Below, in pieces: positions 1 to 5,274 of a stretch of DNA of 5,393 nt. Each line of letters begins with the position of its first letter. Within the stretch, counting starts at the first letter, position 1. The translations under genes and the position numbers were made by a program. Location of the stretch: the NCBI GenBank assembly GCA_021730835.1, contig JAKFYP010000027.1:1-5393 (forward strand). Reading direction: 5' to 3'. The DNA comes from Alphaproteobacteria bacterium. Lineage in GTDB: Bacteria; Pseudomonadota; Alphaproteobacteria; Rickettsiales; UBA998. The notes below the pieces were generated by a model. That model searched no databases. It was not told the origin of the DNA and worked only from the letters and a program-made list of their open reading frames with translations.

Positions 1-844
1 AGTATTTATCCCCGAAATAGAAGATATGCCCCACCTCTATGCCCCGCGCCGATTTCAGGCGATCAGGCGCAACCGGGCAATTCGCAGGGTCATGGCGGTC
101 GTCGGCGGCGGCATATAGCGCCTTGATATCCTCAATCGCCACGGGTGGATTCGCCATCAACTCGTCGTAAGCCGCATCGTAGAATACTTCGCTTTCCCCG
201 GTTTCCGCCAACACCTGAAACTCATGGCTGAGATCACCGCCGATCAGCCCGGTATTGGCCTTGACCGGCAGCGCCCGCAGGCCCATACGGTCGAAAATAC
301 GCAGGTAAGCGATGAACATATCATCATAAAGCAGCTTGTGCTCCTCCTCGGTAACCGAGAATGTATAGGCGTCTTTCATCAGGAATTCACGGCCCCGCAT
401 CACTCCGAAGCGCGGGCGGATTTCATCGCGGAATTTCCATTGTATCTGGTAGAGATTCAGCGGCAGGTCACGGTAAGAACGCACATGCTTGCGGAAAATA
501 TCCGTGATGATTTCCTCATGCGTCGGGCCGTAGATCATCTCGCGCTCATGGCGGTCTTTGACCTTGAGCGTTTCCTTGCCGTAGCCGCCGCGCCCCGATT
601 CCTCCCACAGCTCAATGGGCTGCATGGTCGGCATGAGCAGCTCGACGCCGCCCGCCATATTGATTTCCTCGCGGATGATGTTTTCCACCTTGCGCAGTAC
701 CCGCAGCCCCAGCGGTAACCAGGTGTATATCCCCGCCGAGACCTGCCGGATCATCCCGGCGCGCAGCATCAGCCGGTGCGAGGCGATGGACGCCTCGGAA
801 GGAGTTTCCTTGATCGTAGGCAGAAAATAGCGTGAGAGAAGCAT
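1..844 (-). CDS. proS: Prolyl-tRNA synthetase, type 2 (N-terminal 281 codons, cut by window edge)
   Basis: Cytoplasmic class II aminoacyl-tRNA synthetase that activates proline with ATP and charges tRNA-Pro. The minus-strand frame is open from an ATG at 844 to the window edge. Motif 1 lies at about residues 42-72 and ends LLMP. A GPTHEE loop is at 106-111. Motif 2 is at 138-160, with FRDEIRPRFG followed by MRGREFLMKDAY. SHEFQ is at 206-210. After residue 217 only about 50 residues separate this core from the GIEVGHIFYFG segment at 268-278, so the roughly 180-residue INS editing domain of the E. coli type is absent. That is the type 2 architecture usual in Alphaproteobacteria (about 440 residues), so roughly 64% is present here and motif 3 and the anticodon-binding domain are outside. 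The start is supported by GGTGG (850-854) five bases upstream and by the family-typical MLLSRYFLPTIKE opening. No frameshift is visible. Confidence 0.97.
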   Translation of the reverse strand, partial: MLLSRYFLPTIKETPSEASIASHRLMLRAGMIRQVSAGIYTWLPLGLRVLRKVENIIREEINMAGGVELLMPTMQPIELWEESGRGGYGKETLKVKDRHEREMIYGPTHEEIITDIFRKHVRSYRDLPLNLYQIQWKFRDEIRPRFGVMRGREFLMKDAYTFSVTEEEHKLLYDDMFIAYLRIFDRMGLRALPVKANTGLIGGDLSHEFQVLAETGESEVFYDAAYDELMANPPVAIEDIKALYAAADDRHDPANCPVAPDRLKSARGIEVGHIFYFGDKY

Positions 845-856
845 AGGAACCACCAG

Positions 857-885
857 TTTATAGCATTTCCTGATTATTCTGATTC
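857..885 (-). promoter_or_regulatory. Possible proS promoter overlapping a palindrome
   Basis: Read on the minus strand, TATAAA (857-862) is a good -10-like hexamer 12 bases upstream of the proS ATG. At a 17-base spacing the -35 position falls at 880-885 (GAATCA), a poor match that lies in the centre of the 869-899 palindrome. If this is the promoter, the leader would be very short and the palindrome would cover the -35 region, which would suit an operator. This is inference from one hexamer. Confidence 0.25.
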
Positions 886-899
886 TCAGAATAATCAGG
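869..899. repeat. Perfect 14-bp palindrome with 3-base loop upstream of proS
   Basis: The arms 869-882 and 886-899 are exact reverse complements around the loop TTC. The arms are AT-rich at the centre with CC/GG ends (CCTGATTATTCTGA). No T-run follows on either strand, so it does not look like an intrinsic terminator. The nearer arm ends 24 bases before the proS start codon, so it may be an operator, an mRNA hairpin in the proS leader, or part of a repeat element. Directly beside it, a 5-bp hairpin (898-902 with 907-911) and ACGC/GCGT arms (912-915 with 918-921) continue the structured tract. Confidence 0.85.
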
Positions 900-929
900 C
901 GTTCAGACGCCACGCAGGCGTAACAAAGC

Positions 930-962
930 ATGAGCATCCACCTGTGGGATGCTCATCTTTTT
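930..962 (+). terminator. Terminator-like hairpin facing the 3' end of ugd
   Basis: A 10-bp perfect stem (930-939 with 947-956) and a 7-base loop are followed on the plus strand by C and five T (957-962). AAAG at 925-928 can extend the pairing into the T-run. This is the textbook shape of an intrinsic terminator for plus-strand transcription. However, the gene to its left, proS, is on the minus strand, so no obvious plus-strand transcript is available for it to end. It could block antisense transcription into ugd, or it may simply be half of the repeat at 930-993. Confidence 0.45.
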
Positions 963-993
963 AAGACACAGCATCCCACAGGTGGATGCTGTG
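930..993. repeat. Nested inverted repeat: two hairpins that are inverted copies of each other
   Basis: Hairpin A has a 10-bp stem (930-939/947-956). Hairpin B also has a 10-bp stem (967-976/984-993). In addition, 933-953 is the exact reverse complement of 970-990 (21 bp, 16-base spacer). The DNA can therefore fold either as two side-by-side hairpins or as one long hairpin. The two loops (ACCTGTG and CACAGGT) are complementary and could form a kissing contact. The arrangement resembles the paired palindromes of REP/BIME-type or other palindromic intergenic elements, but I do not recognise a named family. Confidence 0.85.
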
Positions 994-1010
994 AGCAGCC
1001 CTATCATAAC

Positions 1011-1037
1011 CATTCTGAATGCCGGGTCAAATCCCGG
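1011..1037. repeat. Two short palindromes in the ugd-proS gap
   Basis: CATTC/GAATG (1011-1015 with 1017-1021) is followed at once by CCGGG/CCCGG (1022-1026 with 1033-1037, loop TCAAAT). Neither has a T-run. They extend the run of hairpin-forming sequence that begins at 869. Their function is unknown. Confidence 0.5.
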
Positions 1038-1057
1038 AGGGCGGATCAGCCTCAACG

Positions 1058-1091
1058 GTGCTGTCAGGCGTTAAACTTGTGCTGTTCAGGC
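1058..1091. repeat. Imperfect direct repeat GTGCTGT(T)CAGGC
   Basis: GTGCTGTCAGGC at 1058-1069 recurs as GTGCTGTTCAGGC at 1079-1091, differing only by one inserted T. The copies start 21 bases apart, about two helical turns, so a protein-binding role is possible, but two short copies can arise by chance. A plus-strand run of six T follows at 1096-1101. Confidence 0.35.
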
Positions 1092-1108
1092 TGCGTTTTT
1101 TGTGAAAC

Positions 1109-1127
1109 ACCCTTATCTAAGGGTTTT
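1109..1127. terminator. Weak hairpin straddling the stop of the 47-codon frame
   Basis: ACCCTT (1109-1114) pairs with AAGGGT (1119-1124) around a 4-base loop. The stem contains the TAA stop (1115-1113, minus strand) of the small frame. The plus strand continues TTT (1125-1127). The minus strand continues GTTTCAC and then a run of A. With only 6 bp and short T tracts this is a weak terminator candidate in either direction. Confidence 0.3.
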
Positions 1128-1256
1128 GCTCAGGCTTCCCGCCAGATTGACGATATATTGCCATGCCACGCGGCCTGAGAAATCGTCGTGGCTGCGTGCC
1201 CATTCCCGTGCTTCGGCGATGCGCGCAAGAACAGGGAGCATGTCATCATTTTGCAT
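1113..1256 (-). CDS. Small protein (47 aa), start overlapping the end of ugd
   Basis: I do not recognise this protein. The ATG at 1256 lies inside the last codons of ugd (11-base overlap, different frame). It is preceded at four bases by GGGGAGG (1261-1267), an unusually strong Shine-Dalgarno site. That layout suits translational coupling to ugd. The predicted product is soluble and probably helical. An acidic start (MQNDDM) leads into a helix-like stretch LARIAEAREWARS (10-22), a short polar turn, then GRVAWQYIVNLAGSLSKTLR (28-47), basic at its end. It has no signal peptide or cysteine. The same frame stays open upstream to an ATG at 1331, but that longer version would lie mostly inside ugd and its extra residues look like antisense-of-frame filler. 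Evidence is limited to the start context, position and composition. A chance open frame remains possible. Confidence 0.5.
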   Translation of the reverse strand: MQNDDMLPVLARIAEAREWARSHDDFSGRVAWQYIVNLAGSLSKTLR

Positions 1257-2541
1257 AGGGCCTCCCCACCGAAATATAGGTAATACCCGCCGCCGCCATC
1301 TCAGCAGGTGAATAAAGATTACGCAGGTCAATCAGCAGGGGGGTGCGCAGCCATGTTTTCACCTGTGTCATATCGAGCGCCGCAAATTCCTCCCACTCGG
1401 TGATAATGACTGCCGCATCGGCTCCCTGCATCGCTGCCTCCGCGCTTGCCGTCAGCGTAACTTCTCCCGGCAATAACGCTTTCGCCTGCTCCATCGCCTG
1501 CGGATCGTAAGCGCGGATGATCGCTCCTTTATCCAGCAATTGCCCGATGATCGTCATGGCCGGGCTTTCGCGCATATCGTCGGTTTTCGGCTTGAAGGCC
1601 AGCCCGAGAATCGCCAGCGTTTTGCCCGCTACGGAACCCCCGCAGGCGGTCGTGATCTTTTTGACCATCTGGGTGCGGCGTCTGGTGTTGGCCTCCACGG
1701 CGGCGCGGATAATGGTCGGCGGCGAGTCGGCGGCTTCGGCGGTATGCAGCAGGGCCAGCGTATCCTTGGGAAAGCAGGAGCCGCCGTAACCCGGCCCGGC
1801 GCGCAAAAACCGCGAGCCGATGCGGCTATCCAGCCCCATGCCCCGGGCGACTTCCTCCACATCCGCGCCCATCGCCTCGCAGATATCGGCTATCTGGTTG
1901 ATAAACGCCACCTTGGTTGCCAGAAACGCATTGGAGGCGTATTTGATCAACTCCGCTGTCTCCATTCCGGTTGCCAGCAGTGGTACTCCCCGTTCGGTCA
2001 GGGGGGCGTAGATACGGCGCAGCAGGCCTTGTGCATGGCTGTCCGCCGTGCCGATAACGATGCGCTCAGGCTTGAGAAAATCTTCAATCGCTACTCCCTC
2101 GCGCAAAAACTCAGGGTTGGAGGCGAAGCGCAGGGAGGGAAACATACCCGCCAGCTTCGCACCCGTGCCGACCGGCACGGTGGATTTGGTTACAACCGTC
2201 AGGCCCGGCGGCGCATGGGCGGCGATTTCCTCAGCCGCCGCCAGCAGGAAGCGTAAATCCGCCGCGCCGCTATGCTCCTCGGGCGGCGTGCCGACGGCGA
2301 GGAATACGGCATCGGGAGCGGCATCATCCTTTTCTATCCCAAACCGCAGCCTTCCCGCTTTTGTCATCTCCGCGACCAGTTCCGCCAGCCCCGGCTCATA
2401 AATCGGCATAATGCCGCGCTTCAGCCCTTCAATCCGGGCGGAATCGCGGTCAAGGCAGGTGACGTGATGCCCCAGCTTCGCCAGACACGCGCCGCTGACC
2501 AGCCCGACATACCCGGCTCCGATGATGCAAAGTTGCAACAT
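1246..2541 (-). CDS. ugd: UDP-glucose 6-dehydrogenase
   Basis: Cytosolic enzyme that oxidises UDP-glucose to UDP-glucuronate with two NAD+, supplying uronic acid sugars for capsule, exopolysaccharide or LPS. It is full length at 431 residues. The N-terminal Rossmann NAD-binding motif is GAGYVG (8-13). NPEFLREG is at 142-149. The central helix carries ELIKYASNAFLA with Lys200 and Asn204. The catalytic cysteine is Cys256 in GGSCFPKD (253-260). The C-terminal UDP-binding domain has AFKPKTDDMRES (315-326). GGSCFPKD and NPEFLREGVAIEDF favour Ugd over the related AlgD or WecC dehydrogenases. The ATG at 2541 follows AAGGA (2553-2549) by seven bases. The gene is divergent from 2622..3005 and overlaps the start of the 47-aa frame. 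No glycosyltransferase or polysaccharide gene is adjacent, so the polymer it serves cannot be told from this window. Confidence 0.96.
   Translation of the reverse strand: MLQLCIIGAGYVGLVSGACLAKLGHHVTCLDRDSARIEGLKRGIMPIYEPGLAELVAEMTKAGRLRFGIEKDDAAPDAVFLAVGTPPEEHSGAADLRFLLAAAEEIAAHAPPGLTVVTKSTVPVGTGAKLAGMFPSLRFASNPEFLREGVAIEDFLKPERIVIGTADSHAQGLLRRIYAPLTERGVPLLATGMETAELIKYASNAFLATKVAFINQIADICEAMGADVEEVARGMGLDSRIGSRFLRAGPGYGGSCFPKDTLALLHTAEAADSPPTIIRAAVEANTRRRTQMVKKITTACGGSVAGKTLAILGLAFKPKTDDMRESPAMTIIGQLLDKGAIIRAYDPQAMEQAKALLPGEVTLTASAEAAMQGADAAVIITEWEEFAALDMTQVKTWLRTPLLIDLRNLYSPAEMAAAGITYISVGRPYAK
1261..1267 (-). promoter_or_regulatory. Strong Shine-Dalgarno site for the 47-aa frame
   Basis: Minus-strand GGGGAGG sits four bases before the ATG at 1256 and within the codons for VGR near the end of Ugd. 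It is the best ribosome-binding site of the minus-strand genes here and is the main reason to prefer the 1256 start. Because ugd must also encode protein here, part of the match could be codon-driven. Confidence 0.5.
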
Positions 2542-2621
2542 AAATTAATCCTTGTTAATTTTATGGATTATGCTATCGGTATATTACTAACTGCGTTCCG
2601 GCCCGATAAAAAGAGGAAATA
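2542..2621. promoter_or_regulatory. Divergent AT-rich promoter region between ugd and the 127-aa gene
   Basis: This 80-base spacer separates two divergent starts and is clearly more AT-rich than the flanking genes, so both promoters should lie here. It contains the ugd Shine-Dalgarno AAGGA (2549-2553, minus) and the AGAGGA site (2612-2617, plus) of the next gene. Candidate -10 hexamers are TATATT (2580-2585, plus) and CATAAT (minus strand, about 2568-2573). Neither has a convincing -35 at 16-18 bases, so exact promoters cannot be assigned. Confidence 0.4.
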
Positions 2622-3005
2622 ATGGCGCTGACTCAGGAAGACATCGAACCTATCGAAGATCAGTACCGCGCCGCCAGCGCTGCGGTACAGCGGCTGGCTT
2701 TCAACCGCCACCATATTTATGGCAGTATCCCGGCCTCTGCCCCGGAATCTCATGCTTTCGTACAGTTTTCCTGCGATGTCGCCCTGATGCACCATTGGGC
2801 GCGCATCGGCCAGTTACAGGAATTAAGCCGCCGCAGCCGATCCGTCTGCGCTACCGTTGCTCTGCTCGATCAGGTGGACGGCGCGTATATCAACGAGGCG
2901 AAATCGGCGATCCGCGAGGTAGAGCAATACCAGCGCCTGATTGATACCATGCTGGAGAAGCATCGGCAGGCGGGCCAAAAAACGCTTATTACCGAGCCTG
3001 CGTGA
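2622..3005 (+). CDS. Hypothetical helical protein, 127 aa
   Basis: I do not recognise the family. The start is well supported: AGAGGA (2612-2617) precedes the ATG by four bases, and the gene begins just after a divergent AT-rich spacer. The sequence suggests an all-helical soluble protein. Helix 1 covers about residues 4-32, with acidic then basic faces (DIEPIEDQYRAASAAVQRLAF). A proline/serine linker GSIPASAPES lies at 34-43. Helix 2 is at about 44-72 (VALMHHWARIGQLQELSRRS) and helices 3-4 at about 74-116, ending in a charged segment EVEQYQRLIDTMLEKHRQ. There is no signal peptide, membrane segment, metal-binding cysteine cluster or nucleotide-binding motif. It precedes murC by 136 bases on the same strand, so co-transcription is possible, but a terminator-like hairpin lies between. 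The codon usage and GC content resemble the housekeeping neighbours, so it looks native. Confidence 0.8.
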   Translation: MALTQEDIEPIEDQYRAASAAVQRLAFNRHHIYGSIPASAPESHAFVQFSCDVALMHHWARIGQLQELSRRSRSVCATVALLDQVDGAYINEAKSAIREVEQYQRLIDTMLEKHRQAGQKTLITEPA

Positions 3006-3081
3006 ATCAGGCCCCGGATTATGGCACGATTCGCTATTGCGAGTGCAGCGAAACTACCCGGAACCTTCATAATGACATATG

Positions 3082-3104
3082 CCCTTGCGAAGCGGGGTTT
3101 TCTT
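3082..3104 (+). terminator. Possible intrinsic terminator between the 127-aa gene and murC
   Basis: CCCT (3082-3085) and GC (3087-3088) pair with GC (3092-3093) and GGGG (3094-3097) around a GAA loop, with one bulged T and one T-G pair. TTTTCTT follows (3098-3104). It would end transcription of the 127-aa gene 77 bases after its stop and separate it from murC. The stem is short and imperfect. Confidence 0.35.
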
Positions 3105-3131
3105 CATCACTATGCAGCCGAATATTTAGCC

Positions 3132-3135
3132 GGAG
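3132..3135 (+). promoter_or_regulatory. Shine-Dalgarno GGAG deciding the murC start
   Basis: GGAG is six bases before the ATG at 3142. A TTG in the same frame at 3136 directly abuts this site and would leave no spacer, so the ATG is the likely start. Confidence 0.65.
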
Positions 3136-3141
3136 TTGCTC

Positions 3142-4596
3142 ATGAATACCGTCCCGTTTCGCCCGCTGCCGATTGCCCGCACCATGTCGCTCGATGTCGG
3201 GGTGCTGCATTTCATCGGTATCGGCGGGATCGGCATGAGCGGCATCGCCGAAGTACTGCATAACCTCGGCTATCAGGTGCGGGGTAGCGATAAGGCCGAA
3301 AACGCCAATGTTGCCCGCCTGCGCAACCTCGGCATCCCGGTGATGATCGGCCATGCGCCGGAGCATCTCGGGGAAGCGTCGGTAGTGGTGATTTCCTCGG
3401 CGGTGAAGAAGGATAATCCCGAGGTGATGGAAGCGCGGGCGCGGCATCTGCCGGTGGTGCGGCGGGCGGAGATGCTGGCGGAGCTGATGCGCCTGAAAAT
3501 GTCGGTAGCGGTAGCGGGCACGCACGGCAAGACGACGACGACCTCGCTGCTGGCCACGCTGTTCGACGCGGCGGAAATGAACCCGACGGTGATTAATGGC
3601 GGTGTCATCAATGCTTACGGCACGAATGCGCGGCTGGGCACGGGTGAATGGATGGTGGTTGAGGCGGATGAATCCGACGGTACGTTCATCAAGCTGCCGG
3701 TGACGATTGCCGTGGTCACCAATATAGACCCGGAACACCTCGATTTTTACGGCAGTTTCGACAAGGTGCGCGAGGCCTATTTATCGTTTCTGGAGAATCT
3801 GCCTTTCTATGGGTTCGGCGTGCTGTGCGCCGATCATCCGGAGGTGCAGGCCCTGATGAGCCGCGTGCGCGACCGGCGGATCATTAGCTACGGTACGAAC
3901 CCGCAGGCCGATATCCGGGCGGTGAATCTGCGCTCGGACGGGGATTCGCAAACCTTCGATGTGCGTTGCGCCAACCGGGCCAGCGGAGAAGAAGAGATCA
4001 TCCGCGATGTAAAATTGCCGATGCACGGGCTGCATAATCTGCGCAATACGCTGGCGGCGCTGGCGGTAGCCCGCGAGCTGAAAATGGATACCAAAACGAT
4101 CCTGAAGGGGTTGGCGTCTTTCGGCGGGGTGAAGCGGCGCTTTACCAAAACCGGGGAGGCCGGGGGTATCGTGGTGATTGACGATTATGGCCATCACCCG
4201 GTGGAAATCGCCGCAACGCTCTCCTCGGCCCGGCAGGCCAGGCCGCTGGGCAAGGGCAGGGTGATCGCCGTGGTGCAGCCGCATCGCTATTCCCGCCTGC
4301 GCGATTTGTTCGAGGAATTCTGCACCTGCTTCAACGATGCCGATACGGTCGTCGTCGCGCCGGTTTACGCCGCCGGGGAAGAGCCGTTGGAGGGGATTCA
4401 CCGGGATGCGCTGATCGAGGGATTGCGCCGTCACGGCCATAAATCGGCGCATGCGCTGGAGGGGGAGGAGGCCTTGCCATCCTTGATTAGGCAACTGGCG
4501 AAGCCCGGCGATATGGTGGTGTGTCTCTGCGCGGGGAGCATCTCCGGCTGGGCGGAACGCCTGCCCGCGCAACTGGAGAAACTGCTGGCGGCTTAG
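3142..4596 (+). CDS. murC: UDP-N-acetylmuramate--L-alanine ligase
   Basis: Cytoplasmic Mur ligase that adds L-alanine to UDP-N-acetylmuramic acid with ATP, the first step in building the peptidoglycan stem peptide. From the ATG it has 484 residues, normal for the family. Domain 1 carries HFIGIGGIGMSG (23-34), which binds the UDP-sugar. The ATP-binding loop AGTHGKTTTT is at 125-134. EADESDGTF (174-182) and NIDPEHLDFYG (194-204) contribute Mg-binding and catalytic residues. GLHNLRNTLAAL is at 296-307. The C-terminal domain shows GVKRRF (329-334), DDYGHHPVE (347-355) and QPHRYSRLRDLFEEF (379-393). GHHP and HRYSR are characteristic of MurC rather than MurD, MurE or MurF. The closing loop reads CLCAGSIS (461-468), where I would expect GAGSI or GAGDI, so a Cys stands in place of Gly. 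The usual dcw-cluster partners murG, murB, ddl and ftsQ are not adjacent. Confidence 0.97.
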   Translation: MNTVPFRPLPIARTMSLDVGVLHFIGIGGIGMSGIAEVLHNLGYQVRGSDKAENANVARLRNLGIPVMIGHAPEHLGEASVVVISSAVKKDNPEVMEARARHLPVVRRAEMLAELMRLKMSVAVAGTHGKTTTTSLLATLFDAAEMNPTVINGGVINAYGTNARLGTGEWMVVEADESDGTFIKLPVTIAVVTNIDPEHLDFYGSFDKVREAYLSFLENLPFYGFGVLCADHPEVQALMSRVRDRRIISYGTNPQADIRAVNLRSDGDSQTFDVRCANRASGEEEIIRDVKLPMHGLHNLRNTLAALAVARELKMDTKTILKGLASFGGVKRRFTKTGEAGGIVVIDDYGHHPVEIAATLSSARQARPLGKGRVIAVVQPHRYSRLRDLFEEFCTCFNDADTVVVAPVYAAGEEPLEGIHRDALIEGLRRHGHKSAHALEGEEALPSLIRQLAKPGDMVVCLCAGSISGWAERLPAQLEKLLAA

Positions 4597-4665
4597 GGCG
4601 GAGCAATTTTTGATAAGGTAATATCTCCTTGCCGTATGTAACGGAATTAGGTTACTAAATAACGG
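4597..4665 (+). promoter_or_regulatory. Upstream region of the 190-aa gene with short repeats
   Basis: This 69-base spacer marks an abrupt shift to AT-rich sequence. It holds TTGATA (4610-4615), a fair -35 match, but the best -10 candidate TATGTA (4635-4640) is weak and 19 bases away. GTAAC/GTTAC (4638-4642 with 4651-4655) forms a short inverted repeat. TAACGGA occurs at 4639-4645 and again at 4660-4666, 21 bases apart, the second copy running into the ATG. The Shine-Dalgarno site is poor. A repressor site over the start is conceivable, but the repeats are short. Confidence 0.25.
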
Positions 4666-5238
4666 ATGCAAAAAACCGCTCTTCAATATTTTAAACAATT
4701 CGGTCTTTGGTGTTCAAGTATTAAGGGCATCCTGTTCGCGGGGGCGCTTATGATGGCCGGATTTACAGCCCTCCTTGACTGGACAGAAGGCCTTCCATGG
4801 TCGATAATCATCGTTTTGTTTTTGGGAGCGTTGGCATTCCTTGCTGTGCTTATTCAGCTGGTTTTTATGTGGAAAGATAGGGCAAATGTGAGTGGATTCT
4901 GGCTCTCTCTTAAACTAATCCCGATGTCAAAGGCGACAGCCCACGCTTATAATGTACTTAAAAAAAAGGATAATGCAGAAACAAAAATGATGGTAAAAGA
5001 ATACGGTCGAGAGGGCGTTATGGATTATTTCGCCCGTTGTTTGACTCAAGATAACAACCGGGTATACGGTATCCGCCGAGATGATACAGAAATAGAGATT
5101 ATAGCTGATTCAGAACACTGGAACGGCTTATTTAAAGACAAAGGGAGTTCTTTTTATGGTCTCTATGACGATGAGCCGCGTTATACAAATCTTCATATAG
5201 AGAAAAACAAGCTGAAAAAATATATGAGAGAAATCTGA
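4666..5238 (+). CDS. Hypothetical membrane protein, 190 aa, AT-rich
   Basis: I do not recognise this family. Two hydrophobic segments, about 21-38 (GILFAGALMMAGFTALL) and 45-69 (WSIIIVLFLGALAFLAVLIQ), are separated by a short acidic turn DWTEGLPW. Flanking lysines on both sides suggest that the N-terminus and the 120-residue C-terminal domain are cytoplasmic. The C-terminal domain is polar and charged, rich in Lys, Asp and Tyr, with EIEIIADSEHWNG (142-154) and LYDDEPRY (166-173), and has no catalytic motif I know. Three 60-base rows I counted within the gene are 38-42% GC, against 50-75% in two murC rows, which suggests a different origin. A run of eight A (4960-4967) encodes LKKK. The ATG lacks a clear Shine-Dalgarno site. 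Met29 or Met30 are unlikely alternatives because they would split the first membrane segment. The gene ends immediately before a repeat. Confidence 0.75.
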   Translation: MQKTALQYFKQFGLWCSSIKGILFAGALMMAGFTALLDWTEGLPWSIIIVLFLGALAFLAVLIQLVFMWKDRANVSGFWLSLKLIPMSKATAHAYNVLKKKDNAETKMMVKEYGREGVMDYFARCLTQDNNRVYGIRRDDTEIEIIADSEHWNGLFKDKGSSFYGLYDDEPRYTNLHIEKNKLKKYMREI

Positions 5239-5243
5239 TTACC

Positions 5244-5274
5244 CACGACACTTCGCTCCCCCCTTGAGGGGGAG
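5244..5274 (+). repeat. C-run/G-run hairpin repeat, copy 1
   Basis: This 31-base unit recurs at 5363-5393 with one difference (C5249 against T5368). Its core forms an 8-bp hairpin, GCTCCCCC (5255-5262) with GGGGGAGC (5268-5275), loop CTTGA. A second outer arm, CTTCG (5251-5255) with CGAAG (5279-5283), can extend it. It begins six bases after the stop codon of the 190-aa gene and may serve as its 3' structure, though no T-run follows. Similar CTCCCCC/GGGGGAG hairpins occur as dispersed intergenic repeats in alphaproteobacterial genomes. That is recollection, not a search. Confidence 0.8.

Noticed and set aside
224..718. Plus-strand open frame of 164 codons
   Set aside because: It is antisense to proS motifs 1 and 2, which are unambiguous on the minus strand.
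1022..1045. tRNA T-arm-like segment (CCGGG, TCAAAT, CCCGG)
   Set aside because: The loop is one base short of the seven needed, and no matching acceptor 5' strand, D-arm or anticodon arm lies upstream.
930..1178. Plus-strand open frame of 82 codons across the palindromes
   Set aside because: It begins inside a hairpin stem, has no Shine-Dalgarno site and consists mostly of translated repeat.
1540..2256. Plus-strand open frame of 238 codons opposite ugd
   Set aside because: It is the shadow of ugd, with Gly/Arg/Gln-rich composition and no Shine-Dalgarno site or motif.
3021..3263. Plus-strand open frame of 80 codons before and into murC
   Set aside because: It overlaps the murC start in another frame, lacks a Shine-Dalgarno site, and its second half is an Arg/His-rich shadow of murC.
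3067..3738. Minus-strand open frame of 223 codons opposite the first part of murC
   Set aside because: It is antisense to the murC N-terminal and ATP-binding domains, with His/Arg-rich shadow composition.
3781..4698. Minus-strand open frame of 305 codons opposite murC
   Set aside because: It lies almost wholly antisense to murC, whose motifs are all intact. Its product is rich in Arg, His, Gln and Pro, as expected for the reverse strand of a GC-rich gene, and it has no family resemblance.
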